The position numbers and the translations under genes were made by a program. From contig CAYQOU010000003.1 of NCBI GenBank assembly GCA_964419255.1, positions 51,482 to 115,481 on the forward strand: a stretch of DNA of 64,000 nt, read 5' to 3'. The stretch is from CAZPHU01 sp964419255. GTDB taxonomy: Bacteria; Fibrobacterota; Chitinivibrionia; Chitinivibrionales; CAYFVL01. The notes under the pieces were generated by a model. The model made no database searches, was not told where the DNA came from, and worked only from the letters and a program-made list of their open reading frames with translations. Below are positions 1-8,561 of the stretch, one piece after another (the first letter of the stretch is position 1; every line of letters begins with the position of its first letter).

Positions 1-2
1 CC

Positions 3-680
3 ACCCGGTTTAGCCGGGAGCCGACAACCGCCAAGCTCATGAGCGATCTGTCCATCGCTGCGGGAATAGACCGAATCATCTCCTGGCACCCCCATAGTGG
101 ACAGATACGTGGATTCTACAGTGGCAGGCCTGCAAATATGCTTGATCCGACCACGCTTTTTTCTGAAGAGTTTAGCCGGTTGCACAAACGGGACGATGTC
201 GTGGTGGTGGCGCCGGATGCCGGTGCGTCTAAATTTGTCACGCATCTGGCGCGGGTTATGGGCGTCAGGAGTGCTATTGCTGCCAAATACAGACCGGAGG
301 CCGAGGAGGTTGTCACCTCAGAGGTGATCGGCAGTTTCGAGGGAAAGCAAATCGCCCTGATTATCGATGATATCATCAGCAGCGGTGGCACTCTCTTTGC
401 CGTTGCCAGGCGGTTGGTGGAGCAAAAAGGGATAGAGGAGTTGTACATTGGGGCATCCCACAACCTGTGTACGGAAAGTGCAAAGGAAAAACTACTGCAC
501 ATGCATCGCGAATACGGGCTGAAGCAGGCTGTCTTTACGAACAGTATTCCTCAAACCCGCTCGTACGAAGATCTACCGTTTGTAAAAGTATGTTGTCTCT
601 CCGATACAATCAGTCGGACTATCAACAGGATTCATTACAACAAATCGGTCAGTGAGGTCTTTTCTCAGGAGTGGAGTTAG
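3..680 (+). CDS. prs: ribose-phosphate pyrophosphokinase (PRPP synthetase), 5' end outside window
   Basis: Makes PRPP from ribose 5-phosphate and ATP, the donor for nucleotide and NAD synthesis. The first ATG lies at 39, but the same frame is open back to base 3 and reads a PRPP-synthetase block (REPTTAKLMSDL, as in the family's 'PREPITAKL'), so the gene enters from the left and only about its last two thirds are seen. Support: a HPHSGQIRGF segment like the family's 'DLHAGQIQGFF', and the PRPP-binding loop DDIISSGGT encoded at about 363-392. The stop at 678-680 is 3 bases before the nicotinate phosphoribosyltransferase start, so the two are almost certainly cotranscribed and the product feeds the next enzyme directly. 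Sequence is more divergent than a typical housekeeping Prs, so a specialised paralogue dedicated to NAD salvage is possible (inference). Confidence 0.9.
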   Translation, partial: TRFSREPTTAKLMSDLSIAAGIDRIISWHPHSGQIRGFYSGRPANMLDPTTLFSEEFSRLHKRDDVVVVAPDAGASKFVTHLARVMGVRSAIAAKYRPEAEEVVTSEVIGSFEGKQIALIIDDIISSGGTLFAVARRLVEQKGIEELYIGASHNLCTESAKEKLLHMHREYGLKQAVFTNSIPQTRSYEDLPFVKVCCLSDTISRTINRIHYNKSVSEVFSQEWS

Positions 681-683
681 CGT

Positions 684-2225
684 ATGGCTTCAAACAAACC
701 CCCGCTTTCCTGCGGATTTTTGTATACCGATTTCTATCAGCTTACTATGGCGCAACTGTATTTCAAGGCGGGGCTGGCAACACGACCCGTGCAGTTTGAT
801 TATTTCTTCCGAAAATATCCCGACTACGGATCTCACAGCGCCGGCTATTGCATACACGCGGGTATGCAGTGGTTGTTGAACTGGATGGATACCGCACGGT
901 GTGGAGAGGAGGAAATCCAACACTTACGAGTCCAGAAGGGGCGCGATGGGAAACCGCTGTTTGGAAACGATTTTCTGCGCTGGCTACGGGATAACGGATC
1001 ATTTGACGGGATGTCTTTGCAGGCAATCGCGGAAGGACGCGTAGTTCATCCGGATGTGCCACTGGTTGTGGCTCGTGGTCCGCTTGCCGCGGCACAGCTG
1101 CTGGAATCATCTCTTCTCAATCACCTCAATTATCAGACGCTTATTGCAACGAAAGCCGCGCGGATAAAACATGCCGGCGCCGGAAGACCGGTTCTGGAGT
1201 TTGGTATGCGGCGTGCCTCCTATCTGGCCGCCAATGCAGGTGTCCGCGCAGCCCTGATCGGTGGCGCCGACTTCTCTTCCAATGCAGGAATATCCTATGA
1301 GCTGGGTTTTCCGCCCCGGGGGACGCATGCCCACAGCATGGTACAGGTGTTTATGGCGCTTGGTGAAGGGGAGCTGGGGGCTTTTAGGGCGTATGCCGAG
1401 CTGTATCCGGAAGACTGTCTGTTGCTGGTAGACACAATCAACACCCTGGAAAGCGGGGTGCCAAATGCTATTGTCGTGTTTGAAGAGCTTAAGAGGAAAG
1501 GCCACACCCCATATGGCATTCGGCTGGATTCGGGAGATCTCGCCTATCTGAGTATCAAATCCGCAAAGATGCTTAACGATGCCGGTTTCGAGGATGTCAA
1601 TATCATTCTTTCGAACAAGCTTGATGAGATGGTTTTGTTGCAGATCATCTCCCAGATACGGGAGGATTCGTCGAAAAGCGGTGTCGATCCGGATCATCTT
1701 ATCAATCGCTTGATGTATGGTGTCGGCACCAGACTTATCACCTCAAAGGGACAGGGCTCTTTAGACGGCGTATATAAACTGGTGGCGGTAAAGGACGGAA
1801 ACAGCTGGCGTCCGGCGTATAAGATTTCCGAAACACCATCGAAGACACTCAACCCCGGGAGCAAGAAGGTTTGGCGAATATATGATTCTGAGGGAAAAGC
1901 CACTGCCGATCTGGTAGGTTTAGCGCATGAGAATCCCGAAAAGATGGATCCGGTCATTCTTCAGCATCCTGCCCAATCCGCAACCAGACGGGTACTAAAA
2001 AAGGAGGCTGTCTCCAAAATCGAACCGCTGCTCGAAGATGTTCTTCTTGATGGGAAAAGAGTGGGTGAGAGCAGCAGTATTCCATTATTGAGAAACAGGG
2101 TCGCCAAAGATCTTTCTCACCTGAATTCGGGCGTCAAAAGAATCGTCAATCCTCATCGCTATCACGTCTCGTTAACCGAGGAGCTGTTTTCTTTGAAAAT
2201 GGATCTGGTGAATTCGGTTCGGTGA
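684..2225 (+). CDS. pncB: nicotinate phosphoribosyltransferase
   Basis: Converts nicotinate, PRPP and ATP to nicotinate mononucleotide in the Preiss-Handler NAD salvage route. The 513-residue product starts with the family's N-terminal substrate block (FLYTDFYQLTMAQLYFKAG) and carries the characteristic 'FGMRRASYLAANAG' and 'RLDSGDLAYLS' segments, the latter part of the phosphoribosyl-binding site. Length matches the longer bacterial/eukaryotic-type NAPRTases. The ATG sits 3 bases after the upstream stop, with a GGAG inside the end of the upstream gene serving as ribosome binding site. Pairing with a PRPP synthetase makes cofactor salvage the evident role. Confidence 0.95.
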   Translation: MASNKPPLSCGFLYTDFYQLTMAQLYFKAGLATRPVQFDYFFRKYPDYGSHSAGYCIHAGMQWLLNWMDTARCGEEEIQHLRVQKGRDGKPLFGNDFLRWLRDNGSFDGMSLQAIAEGRVVHPDVPLVVARGPLAAAQLLESSLLNHLNYQTLIATKAARIKHAGAGRPVLEFGMRRASYLAANAGVRAALIGGADFSSNAGISYELGFPPRGTHAHSMVQVFMALGEGELGAFRAYAELYPEDCLLLVDTINTLESGVPNAIVVFEELKRKGHTPYGIRLDSGDLAYLSIKSAKMLNDAGFEDVNIILSNKLDEMVLLQIISQIREDSSKSGVDPDHLINRLMYGVGTRLITSKGQGSLDGVYKLVAVKDGNSWRPAYKISETPSKTLNPGSKKVWRIYDSEGKATADLVGLAHENPEKMDPVILQHPAQSATRRVLKKEAVSKIEPLLEDVLLDGKRVGESSSIPLLRNRVAKDLSHLNSGVKRIVNPHRYHVSLTEELFSLKMDLVNSVR

Positions 2226-2478
2226 TCAGCTTCGATTCTGATCCAATTTGCGCGATTGCTGGCGGATGAGTGACGCAATTCGGGCCACAAATAAAGATGA
2301 TCATATCCTTTTTATCCTCGCCGACGTCAACACTCGTTTGGGAGTTATGCTTTTTTGGAGTGGCTCAAAACATATGCGTGCCCCCCCGGCATCATAGCTG
2401 GTAAAGTATTTGCTACTCATTAGGCAAATTTGGAATAAATACCGTAAAACATAAGTATGAAAAGAGCATGGAGGGGAA

Positions 2479-3450
2479 ATGTCGATTTTTTCACACGCTG
2501 CCGCAGCGCTTAATATACCGTATGGCTGTGACACATTCGGGAAACTTGACTGTGTGATGGTACACACTCCCGGGGAGGAGTTGAAGCTGATAACGCCCGA
2601 AAACCGCAGACGATGGCTGTTTGCCGAAGCTCCCGATTTTCAGCGCTTTCGCGATGAGCATATACGATATCAGACATTGTTGAAAGTCCACGGTGTCAAT
2701 GTACTGGAATTGTCAGACTACGTTTCTGTAAACCAGGATCTTATAAGCACACTGCCCAATCTCACCTTTATTCATGATGCCGCGGTGATATCCAGCAAGG
2801 GTGCTGTTCTTTCGAGCATGGCTTCCGCGGCTCGAAAAGACGAAACCCTCGTCGTACGGGAGGCACTTGAGAAGCTCGGTATTCCTCTCCTTGTCGAGTT
2901 CGATGATTATCGGGACGCCTTTGAGGGATGTATCCTGCTGTCGCCGGAGACGATACTGGTATTTGGCACCGATCGTCATAAGTATGCATCGGTTTACACA
3001 TTTATCCGTATGGCTCTGGAATACTTCGATGACATACTTTTCGTGAATGTTCCCCAAAAAAATAATTTTAATCATCCCGATACGATTTTTAACAGAATAA
3101 GTCCGACACTGGCATTGGCTTATCTGCCGGCGTTTAAGGACGCCTTCCAATTCAGACGGGGAGTTGTGCGGGAGATAGACTTTGCGAAGCATATGATGGA
3201 TATTGGAATTGAGCTGGTTCCCATCTCAGAAAGCGAGCAGCGCAGAGACGGGTGTTCGTTTGTATCCCTTGAAAGTGGATTGATCATTCACGAAGACGGG
3301 GCTTTGGATAAGCAAACCAGGCACTGCCTGTCGAGAAAAGGTGTAGAATTCATATTCCATAACAATCGGCATCTGAAAGCGGGATTTGGAAATGTTAGCA
3401 GCCATACTTTACAGGTGAAGCGTGAAAACTATTGCTCGTTGGATTGGTAG
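2479..3450 (+). CDS. arginine-deiminase-like pentein with catalytic Cys replaced by Ser
   Basis: A 323-residue pentein-fold (amidinotransferase superfamily) protein. The N-terminal third tracks arginine deiminase closely: 'VMVHTPGEELKLITPEN' (residues 27-43), a FAEAPDFQRFRDEH block, and 'LPNLTFIHDA' (92-101) for the family's 'PNLxFTRDP'. Asp100, Glu149, His199 and Asp201 ('NHPDTIF', family 'HLDTVF') occupy the places of catalytic or substrate residues. The C-terminal nucleophile block, normally GGGxRCMS/T, reads 'GFGNVSSHTLQV' (302-313), so the Cys is Ser307 by my alignment, and the 'EGGD' block reads EGCI. The usual thiol chemistry should therefore be absent. Start: ATG preceded by GGAGGGG. 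It is about 80 residues shorter than typical arginine deiminases. Function unknown; binding or regulatory role, or an altered hydrolase. Confidence 0.75.
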   Translation: MSIFSHAAAALNIPYGCDTFGKLDCVMVHTPGEELKLITPENRRRWLFAEAPDFQRFRDEHIRYQTLLKVHGVNVLELSDYVSVNQDLISTLPNLTFIHDAAVISSKGAVLSSMASAARKDETLVVREALEKLGIPLLVEFDDYRDAFEGCILLSPETILVFGTDRHKYASVYTFIRMALEYFDDILFVNVPQKNNFNHPDTIFNRISPTLALAYLPAFKDAFQFRRGVVREIDFAKHMMDIGIELVPISESEQRRDGCSFVSLESGLIIHEDGALDKQTRHCLSRKGVEFIFHNNRHLKAGFGNVSSHTLQVKRENYCSLDW

Positions 3451-3471
3451 GGCAAAAGGAAGGGGGTAGAC

Positions 3472-3912
3472 ATGGCCACTATGACAGGACTAAGCGTGTT
3501 TGACAGTACCATACAGAAATCAAATCTCTGGCTTAACGAGATAATGGATGAGCTTAACTGGAACAGTCGTCAAAGGGCATATCTGGCTTTGCGTGCAGTC
3601 TTGCATACGCTTCGTGACACGATGAGCGTGGATGAGGCGGCCAATTTTAGTGCCCAACTACCCATGCTGATTCGGGGAATATTCTATGAGGACTGGCAAC
3701 CATCCTATGCTCACGTGGGTAGTATTAGCAGGGAGGAATTTCTCACCCGTATACGATCATACTTCAAGGATGATCTGCAGATCGATGCAGAGCCGATAGT
3801 ACGTGCGGTGTTTACCATGCTGGATAAGAAAATATCGGAGGGAGAGACCAAAAAACTAAAGCAGATGCTGCCTGCGCAGATACTTGCGTTTTGGAAGCCT
3901 ATGGGAGATTGA
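3472..3912 (+). CDS. DUF2267 family protein
   Basis: A 146-residue mostly helical cytosolic protein. The core 'RAVLHTLRDTMSVDEAANF' followed by 'SAQLPMLIRGIFYEDW' is the DUF2267 signature; the family has no established biochemical function and is often found near BON, CBS and stress genes. The ATG is preceded by an AAGGAAGGGGG ribosome site, 21 bases after the pentein stop, suggesting cotranscription. A close paralogue lies at 20943-21371; the two align end to end. Confidence 0.85.
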   Translation: MATMTGLSVFDSTIQKSNLWLNEIMDELNWNSRQRAYLALRAVLHTLRDTMSVDEAANFSAQLPMLIRGIFYEDWQPSYAHVGSISREEFLTRIRSYFKDDLQIDAEPIVRAVFTMLDKKISEGETKKLKQMLPAQILAFWKPMGD

Positions 3913-3933
3913 GAGTGGGAAGAAAGGATGTGT

Positions 3934-4207
3934 TTGGAAGTAATCTCATCGCGTGCGCAGCGCCCATCGTGTAACGTCCAAGGTTTGGTGAAGTGCCGCG
4001 CCTACTAACCAACCGCTCGACGGAAGCCTGACGGAGCGAGTCTTCGAGCGACATGACAGGGCGACATGACAAGCGTTTGATTTCATTAGTTCAGCGCGGC
4101 ATTTGCCGAAGGTCAAAGGCGGTACTCCGCCTGCGGCATCCAAACCTTTGTTGGTGGCTGTATGTAAACCACTGCCATTTTTCAATTCTTTGCGCGCGCA
4201 TTCCAAG
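3934..4207. repeat. large imperfect palindromic island, non-coding
   Basis: The roughly 400 bases between the DUF2267 gene and the FMN-binding gene hold nested inverted repeats: TTGGAA (3934-3939) with TTCCAA (4201-4206); a GCGTGCGCA (3951-3959) facing TGCGCGCGCA (4191-4200); AAGGTTTGG (3980-3988) with CCAAACCTT (4140-4148); TGCCGC (3994-3999) with GCGGCA (4133-4138); and an inner AGGCGG-TACT-CCGCCT hairpin near 4117-4132. A GCGACATGACA direct repeat lies near 4047-4072. Open frames here run across the palindrome and show no protein-like composition. Reminiscent of folded recombination sites or a decayed palindromic element, but no clean core sites were found. Confidence 0.55.
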
Positions 4208-4323
4208 TTTTTTCTACCATTCCTGTGATTGGGCGCACCATAGTCTCACATTTTGTTTCTGCAATTTGCATAATCAATCGGTCATTAATCTATTATTTCT
4301 TCTTATTATCCGGAGTAAGCGCA

Positions 4324-4689
4324 TTATAAGTTTGCCATCAGCAAAGCCTTTGATGAAGTTGTCGCGCCAGAGACAGCATCTACATCAGTGTTTTGCGCTT
4401 CGATAACTCTTGGTATCACTCCTTCGGCCATTTTAGCCCATTTACGTTTGCCGTTTTTAATTACCAGGATTTCTTTGATTTTCTGTTCTTCGACAGTTAC
4501 TGCAACTCGGTGTGACATGCCAATGTAAGAATAAGAACCTTTGTATGTTGAATCTTTCAATTGAGAAATATCAACAGAAGGAATTTCTAATCCATGAACA
4601 TGGCGCATATTTTTTTCTGCGGCTTTGTATAATCCGAAGGAACCACCCACGGTAACTGCGACAATAGCGATGATTAAAGCCGAACTCAT
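4324..4689 (-). CDS. membrane-anchored FMN-binding domain protein
   Basis: 121 residues: an N-terminal hydrophobic anchor (residues 3-20, ALIIAIVAVTVGGSFGLY) followed by an FMN-binding domain. The C-terminal 'VDAVSGATTSSKALL' carries the D-x-x-S-G-A-T[S/T] motif to which FMN is covalently linked through Thr in NqrC/RnfG-type proteins. Likely an envelope electron carrier. Single gene, no Rnf/Nqr partners beside it. Base composition is clearly lower in G+C than its neighbours (the stretch 4441-4500 is one third G+C), and it adjoins the palindromic island, so recent acquisition is plausible. Confidence 0.8.
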   Translation of the reverse strand: MSSALIIAIVAVTVGGSFGLYKAAEKNMRHVHGLEIPSVDISQLKDSTYKGSYSYIGMSHRVAVTVEEQKIKEILVIKNGKRKWAKMAEGVIPRVIEAQNTDVDAVSGATTSSKALLMANL

Positions 4690-4955
4690 CGAAACTCCTT
4701 TGTTGATTGAAAAATGAATTTGTCGATCTTAAATACATTGTACAACGTCACTCAAGCATGCTTTGTTACATAAATTGCATTCTGAATCCGAGCTTCCATA
4801 TTTTCATCAAGAAGTAAGAGTTAATAAGTGCTGGTGGGCCTTTCTATTTAGCTGATTGCATTTTGATGATTTATTTCTCGCGCGGATTGCGCAAATCATT
4901 GCATGTGTACCCAATTGATGGTATCAGGTTTCAGATGCATATCGGTCCTCCCAAC

Positions 4956-4987
4956 AAAAAAGGCAGCCCGTGTGCGCTGCCTTTTTC
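4956..4987 (-). terminator. intrinsic terminator of the HtrA gene
   Basis: AAAAAGGCAGC, an 8-base loop, then GCTGCCTTTTT. Read on the minus strand it lies just past the htrA stop codon and ends in a T tract; being symmetrical, it could also stop plus-strand transcripts. The rest of the 4690-5006 gap shows nothing recognisable. Confidence 0.85.
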
Positions 4988-5006
4988 CTATTCATGAGAA
5001 CGGTTT

Positions 5007-6584
5007 TTATTCTCCCCGGTATCGAAATGAGATAAAGTTGGTCCTGCCTCTTCTGTTTATCAACAGCACCACCGAATCCCCACTCTCTATGGCTTGCGCC
5101 GCCTGGCGGAAATCCTGCGCGGAGTTGATCTCCTGCGTGCCCTTCCCTTCTATCTTAACCTGCGTGATAACATCCCCCGGCTGAAGCGCCCTGCGGGTAT
5201 CGGTTACGCTTCGTTTCACTCCCTCGACCACCGCTCCCTGAACATCGGATGATATGCCGAACTGCTGTCTGATCTGTGGGGACATATCAACCACATCGAT
5301 ACCGGTTTTGTTCTCGGGGTCGACCTCTTCCCTCTGCGGTATTTGAGGCTCCTGAGTGGGTCGGTCAGCCTGAGAGAGCTGCTCGTCGGTTCTTTCGACA
5401 GGTGTGAGCTTCACCTTCTGTTCTTGCCCGTCGCGAACGATTGTAGCCGGTACCGTGGTTTCCGGCGGAATGCGCGCGACCAGGTTTCTCAACTCATTGG
5501 CATTGCCGATATTGATATTGTTGATTGAAACTATGACATCTCCCCTTTTGATACCGGCCTTGTCGGCGGGCTGATCTTCGAATACATCCGCAACCAGAAC
5601 ACCGTCGGTGTTCTCCGGCAGGTCAAGTGCCTGTCGGGTGTTCGCGTCGATATCCTGAATCGATACCCCTATCCACCCGCGAATAACTCTTCCTTCCGTG
5701 ATCAGATCGCGCATGACCCGCTGAGCCATGTTGATAGGGATGGCAAAGCCGATTCCCATAAATCCGCCTGTGCGGGAAAAAATCATGGTATTGATACCTA
5801 TAAGTTCTCCATCCAGATTCACCAGCGCACCTCCGGAGTTGCCGGGATTGATGGCCGCATCGGTTTGAATGAAGCTCTGATACATCTCGGTTTGTGCCAC
5901 CTGCCGGTTGAGTGCCGAAACGATACCGGCGGTCACCGTGGAGCTGAGGCTGAAAGGATTTCCGATGGCAATCGTCCAGTCACCGACCCGAAGATCATCC
6001 GAATCCCCCAGGTGCACAACCGGAAGGTCGTCGGGCGCATCCTGAATCTTGATGACGGCAACATCGCTGAGTGAATCGGATCCCACGATTTCCGCCTCGA
6101 AGGAGCGGTCGTCGTTGAGCCTGATCTCGATCTGCTGAGCCCCTGCGACAACATGATAATTGGTGAGAATGTATCCATCCTGAGAAACAATTACCCCCGA
6201 GCCAAGCCCCTCTCGTCTCCGATAGAATTCTTCGGGTTGTTGTTGCTGCTGACGTCCCTGACCGGGAGGGCCGAAAAAGTCGAAGGGGTCTTCTCGGAAA
6301 AACCGGTAGAACGGATTCTGCTGGTAGCGCACGGTGTCGATAATGGTTGGAATCACCGAAACCACCGTAGGGATAATAATCTCAGCAACTTCGGCGAAAA
6401 TGGTCCGGAATGTGGCTTCCCCATCCAGTGAAGGTACATCGGGCTTTCCTTCTGCTCCAAACCTAATGTCTCCCTCCTCCTGTCGTGGTTGACCGTTTGT
6501 CCCCTGACAATCGATCAGAGCGAAGCTGCCAACCAGCATGATAAATGTGATCATGGGGGCAACTGTTTTACCTAAAAAATTCAT
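5007..6584 (-). CDS. degQ: HtrA/DegQ-type periplasmic serine protease-chaperone
   Basis: 525 residues with an N-terminal hydrophobic export segment (VAPMITFIMLVGSFALIDC; Cys26 could be lipidated, though Asp at -1 is not a good lipobox). The trypsin-like domain shows the catalytic triad: His in 'TNYHVVAGA', Asp in 'SLSDVAVIKI', Ser in 'NPGNSGGALV'. Two PDZ domains follow (about residues 300-395 and 430-520), the DegP/DegQ layout. A Gln/Arg-rich insert (GQGRQQQQQPEEF) precedes the protease core where the regulatory LA loop lies. Degrades or refolds misfolded envelope proteins. RBS AAAGGAG; monocistronic with its own terminator. Confidence 0.93.
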   Translation of the reverse strand: MNFLGKTVAPMITFIMLVGSFALIDCQGTNGQPRQEEGDIRFGAEGKPDVPSLDGEATFRTIFAEVAEIIIPTVVSVIPTIIDTVRYQQNPFYRFFREDPFDFFGPPGQGRQQQQQPEEFYRRREGLGSGVIVSQDGYILTNYHVVAGAQQIEIRLNDDRSFEAEIVGSDSLSDVAVIKIQDAPDDLPVVHLGDSDDLRVGDWTIAIGNPFSLSSTVTAGIVSALNRQVAQTEMYQSFIQTDAAINPGNSGGALVNLDGELIGINTMIFSRTGGFMGIGFAIPINMAQRVMRDLITEGRVIRGWIGVSIQDIDANTRQALDLPENTDGVLVADVFEDQPADKAGIKRGDVIVSINNINIGNANELRNLVARIPPETTVPATIVRDGQEQKVKLTPVERTDEQLSQADRPTQEPQIPQREEVDPENKTGIDVVDMSPQIRQQFGISSDVQGAVVEGVKRSVTDTRRALQPGDVITQVKIEGKGTQEINSAQDFRQAAQAIESGDSVVLLINRRGRTNFISFRYRGE

Positions 6585-6967
6585 ACCGTACTCCTTTCAC
6601 AAAACTCAGCCATATATTGAAAGTATGTTGCTCGCATGTGATTTGAATGCAAATTTAAGCAACCATTATGCCAAAGCTCTGTCCTCGCTGTCGCCTGCAT
6701 GTACTGAAATCATGTTCGGTGGGTGTAGCTGCCCTCGGGGCGGGACTGTCGGAGCGAAAAAGAAACGGCTCAGGTGACTAACCCCCGGTTATCCTGCCAT
6801 CACGATCATCTCCGGCAGGAGCTTTTGTGTAGATGATGATGCGGATATCGAAGGACCTTTGAATCCGTATGGCTTGTCAGAAAGAGAAATGCCGGTTTCC
6901 TCTCTGTTCTGAAAGGACGGGAAAACCGGCATATTTGACTGGAGATACTTTTCCGCACGATGATTTA
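6585..6967. other. intergenic region upstream of htrA
   Basis: About 380 bases between the htrA start and the next minus-strand gene end. The side nearest htrA is AT-rich and should hold its promoter, but no clear sigma-70-like pair was seen. It also contains the terminator-like hairpin at 6889-6932. No protein-like frame was found. Confidence 0.5.
6889..6932 (-). terminator. probable terminator hairpin after the 6968-8269 gene
   Basis: ATGCCGGTTTCC (from 6889) faces GGGAAAACCGGCAT (to 6932), an 11-12 bp stem around a 20-base loop. On the minus strand it follows the stop of the upstream gene and runs into TTTCTCTTTCTG, a modest T-rich tail. Confidence 0.6.
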
Positions 6968-8269
6968 TTAAAACTGTACGTTTACATGTACCATCGGAAG
7001 CTGCATGTTTTTGTTTTTTGCACTTCTCTTATCCGCCGCAAGCGCTAATGGCAGATTGAGCGCCGCGGGCAATGTCACATGAAAGGAGGAATTTTCCCGT
7101 TGCGCCGATTTCTCTCTGATCGTGTTCACCAGCTCATTTCCGACTGCCAGCCCCAACCAGCTTCCGGCCATGGCGGCAAGCATATAGGTGGATTCTTTCT
7201 TGACATCAGTATAATAGGGTATGCTTGTCCCGATGAGTCCGCCGGCGATGGCACTGCCTCCGATGAAAAGAGCCTGACGAAACGTTATGCCGGTATGCTC
7301 GTTGAGATTCACGCCGATGTAGCTTCCCAGAAGGTATCCGGCCGTGGATGCACCCAGGTACAGATACCGACGTTCCTGTTCGGTCATATCCTTATCGAAA
7401 TCCAGCGCCTGAGGAAGAAACAGTCCGGTGGCGGCTCCCATGGCACCGGTGACATAGAGCAATACCCCGTTACCCGAGGAGAAATTATGATTCTCCGTGA
7501 CTCTCCTTCCCACCATCAAACCGATGGGCACTAATGCCATGGTTGCAGCAGAGGAGGCGATGTGATAATCGTCCTTCTGCTCCTGCAGCGCCGGATCCCA
7601 GCGAAGCAGAGGAAGGATATAGCCCAGGGCACCCAGCGTCTGACTGAAATAAATCATCACGGATGCATCACCGAAGCTGATGTCGTCCTCTGCGGCGCGC
7701 CATCCGGCGTAAATTCCATAGGGAACGGAAAGCAGCGTGCTCCATGCTCTGATCTTTTCGCTGAGTAAAAAGTCCTGATTCTCAGAAGTAATATCATCAC
7801 TATTGTCCATTTGATCAAGGTCTGTTGCATAATGTAATAGACGGGAAATCTGGAGTGGATACAGGTATCCGATAGTAGCGCCGTAATTCATTAATGCTGC
7901 ACGGCCATAGCCTATGTCAATATTTTGTGTAAGACCATATGTACCAAAGAGTGTCGCTCCGATTGAAAAATAGGTAAGTCCTGTTCTGGTTTTTTCTTCA
8001 AGCCCGCTCAGCGCAATGGAATACAGATCGGGAAGCATATACGCGGTTTTGGCGGTCGTGGCGGCGATAAGCCAGGTCCGCCCCCGATGGTCGATCGGAG
8101 AGGTGGCGTTAAAAAGCCACTCCCCGGAAGTCTGGCCGCTGTAATCATCACGATGCGAGGACTGATACAGGCTGACATCGGACAAGGCTGCCGAAGCGAA
8201 GTTTTCGGAATAAGCGTCGGGGGACAGTAATCCCACAATGACAACACATGTCAATAATGCATGTTTCAT
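6968..8269 (-). CDS. exported hydrophobic protein of unknown function
   Basis: 433 residues from the ATG at 8269, chosen over the upstream ATG at 8347 because AGGAGG lies 7 bases before it and a classical signal peptide follows (MKHALLTCVVIVGLLSPDAYS). The body has many Gly/Ala-rich hydrophobic stretches spaced by short charged turns (for example ASTAGYLLGSYIGVNL, GGSAIAGGLIGTSI), resembling repeated glycine-zipper-like helix pairs. Several are long enough for membrane insertion, so the protein could be an envelope membrane protein. I do not recognise the family. Single gene with its own terminator, divergent from the metal transporter. Confidence 0.6.
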   Translation of the reverse strand: MKHALLTCVVIVGLLSPDAYSENFASAALSDVSLYQSSHRDDYSGQTSGEWLFNATSPIDHRGRTWLIAATTAKTAYMLPDLYSIALSGLEEKTRTGLTYFSIGATLFGTYGLTQNIDIGYGRAALMNYGATIGYLYPLQISRLLHYATDLDQMDNSDDITSENQDFLLSEKIRAWSTLLSVPYGIYAGWRAAEDDISFGDASVMIYFSQTLGALGYILPLLRWDPALQEQKDDYHIASSAATMALVPIGLMVGRRVTENHNFSSGNGVLLYVTGAMGAATGLFLPQALDFDKDMTEQERRYLYLGASTAGYLLGSYIGVNLNEHTGITFRQALFIGGSAIAGGLIGTSIPYYTDVKKESTYMLAAMAGSWLGLAVGNELVNTIREKSAQRENSSFHVTLPAALNLPLALAADKRSAKNKNMQLPMVHVNVQF

Positions 8270-8561
8270 AAAAAACCTCCTGTAAATGCCGAAAAAGTGT
8301 GTAAAACGATCCAATGACACACGCCGGCTTACGGAGGTTTTTTGCATTATATGCAGCTACCCCGTATGCCGGATGTAAATGTATGGGAGCACCGGTACCT
8401 CCTGTCATGTCCTTGTCAAAGACGACTCCTGTCTGAGATAATTAGTAGTGCAAACGATGGTCCAAACACATCGACATGGCAGCTTGTCTCTCTGAGTCTG
8501 GCACAGGCTTTGCACTGGCTAGGCCATCGAAAATAGTGCAACCTTTTGCCAGAGGGGACCG

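Noticed and set aside
3970..4080. Integron attC site in the palindromic island
   Set aside because: The CTAACCAACCGCTCGACGG string resembles cassette ends, but no matching RYYYAAC/GTTRRRY core pair and no integrase gene were found; kept only as a palindromic element.
6660..6740. Repeat shared with 59090-59130 (GTCCTCGCTGT)
   Set aside because: Only 11 bases match exactly and the flanks do not align well enough to call a repeat family.
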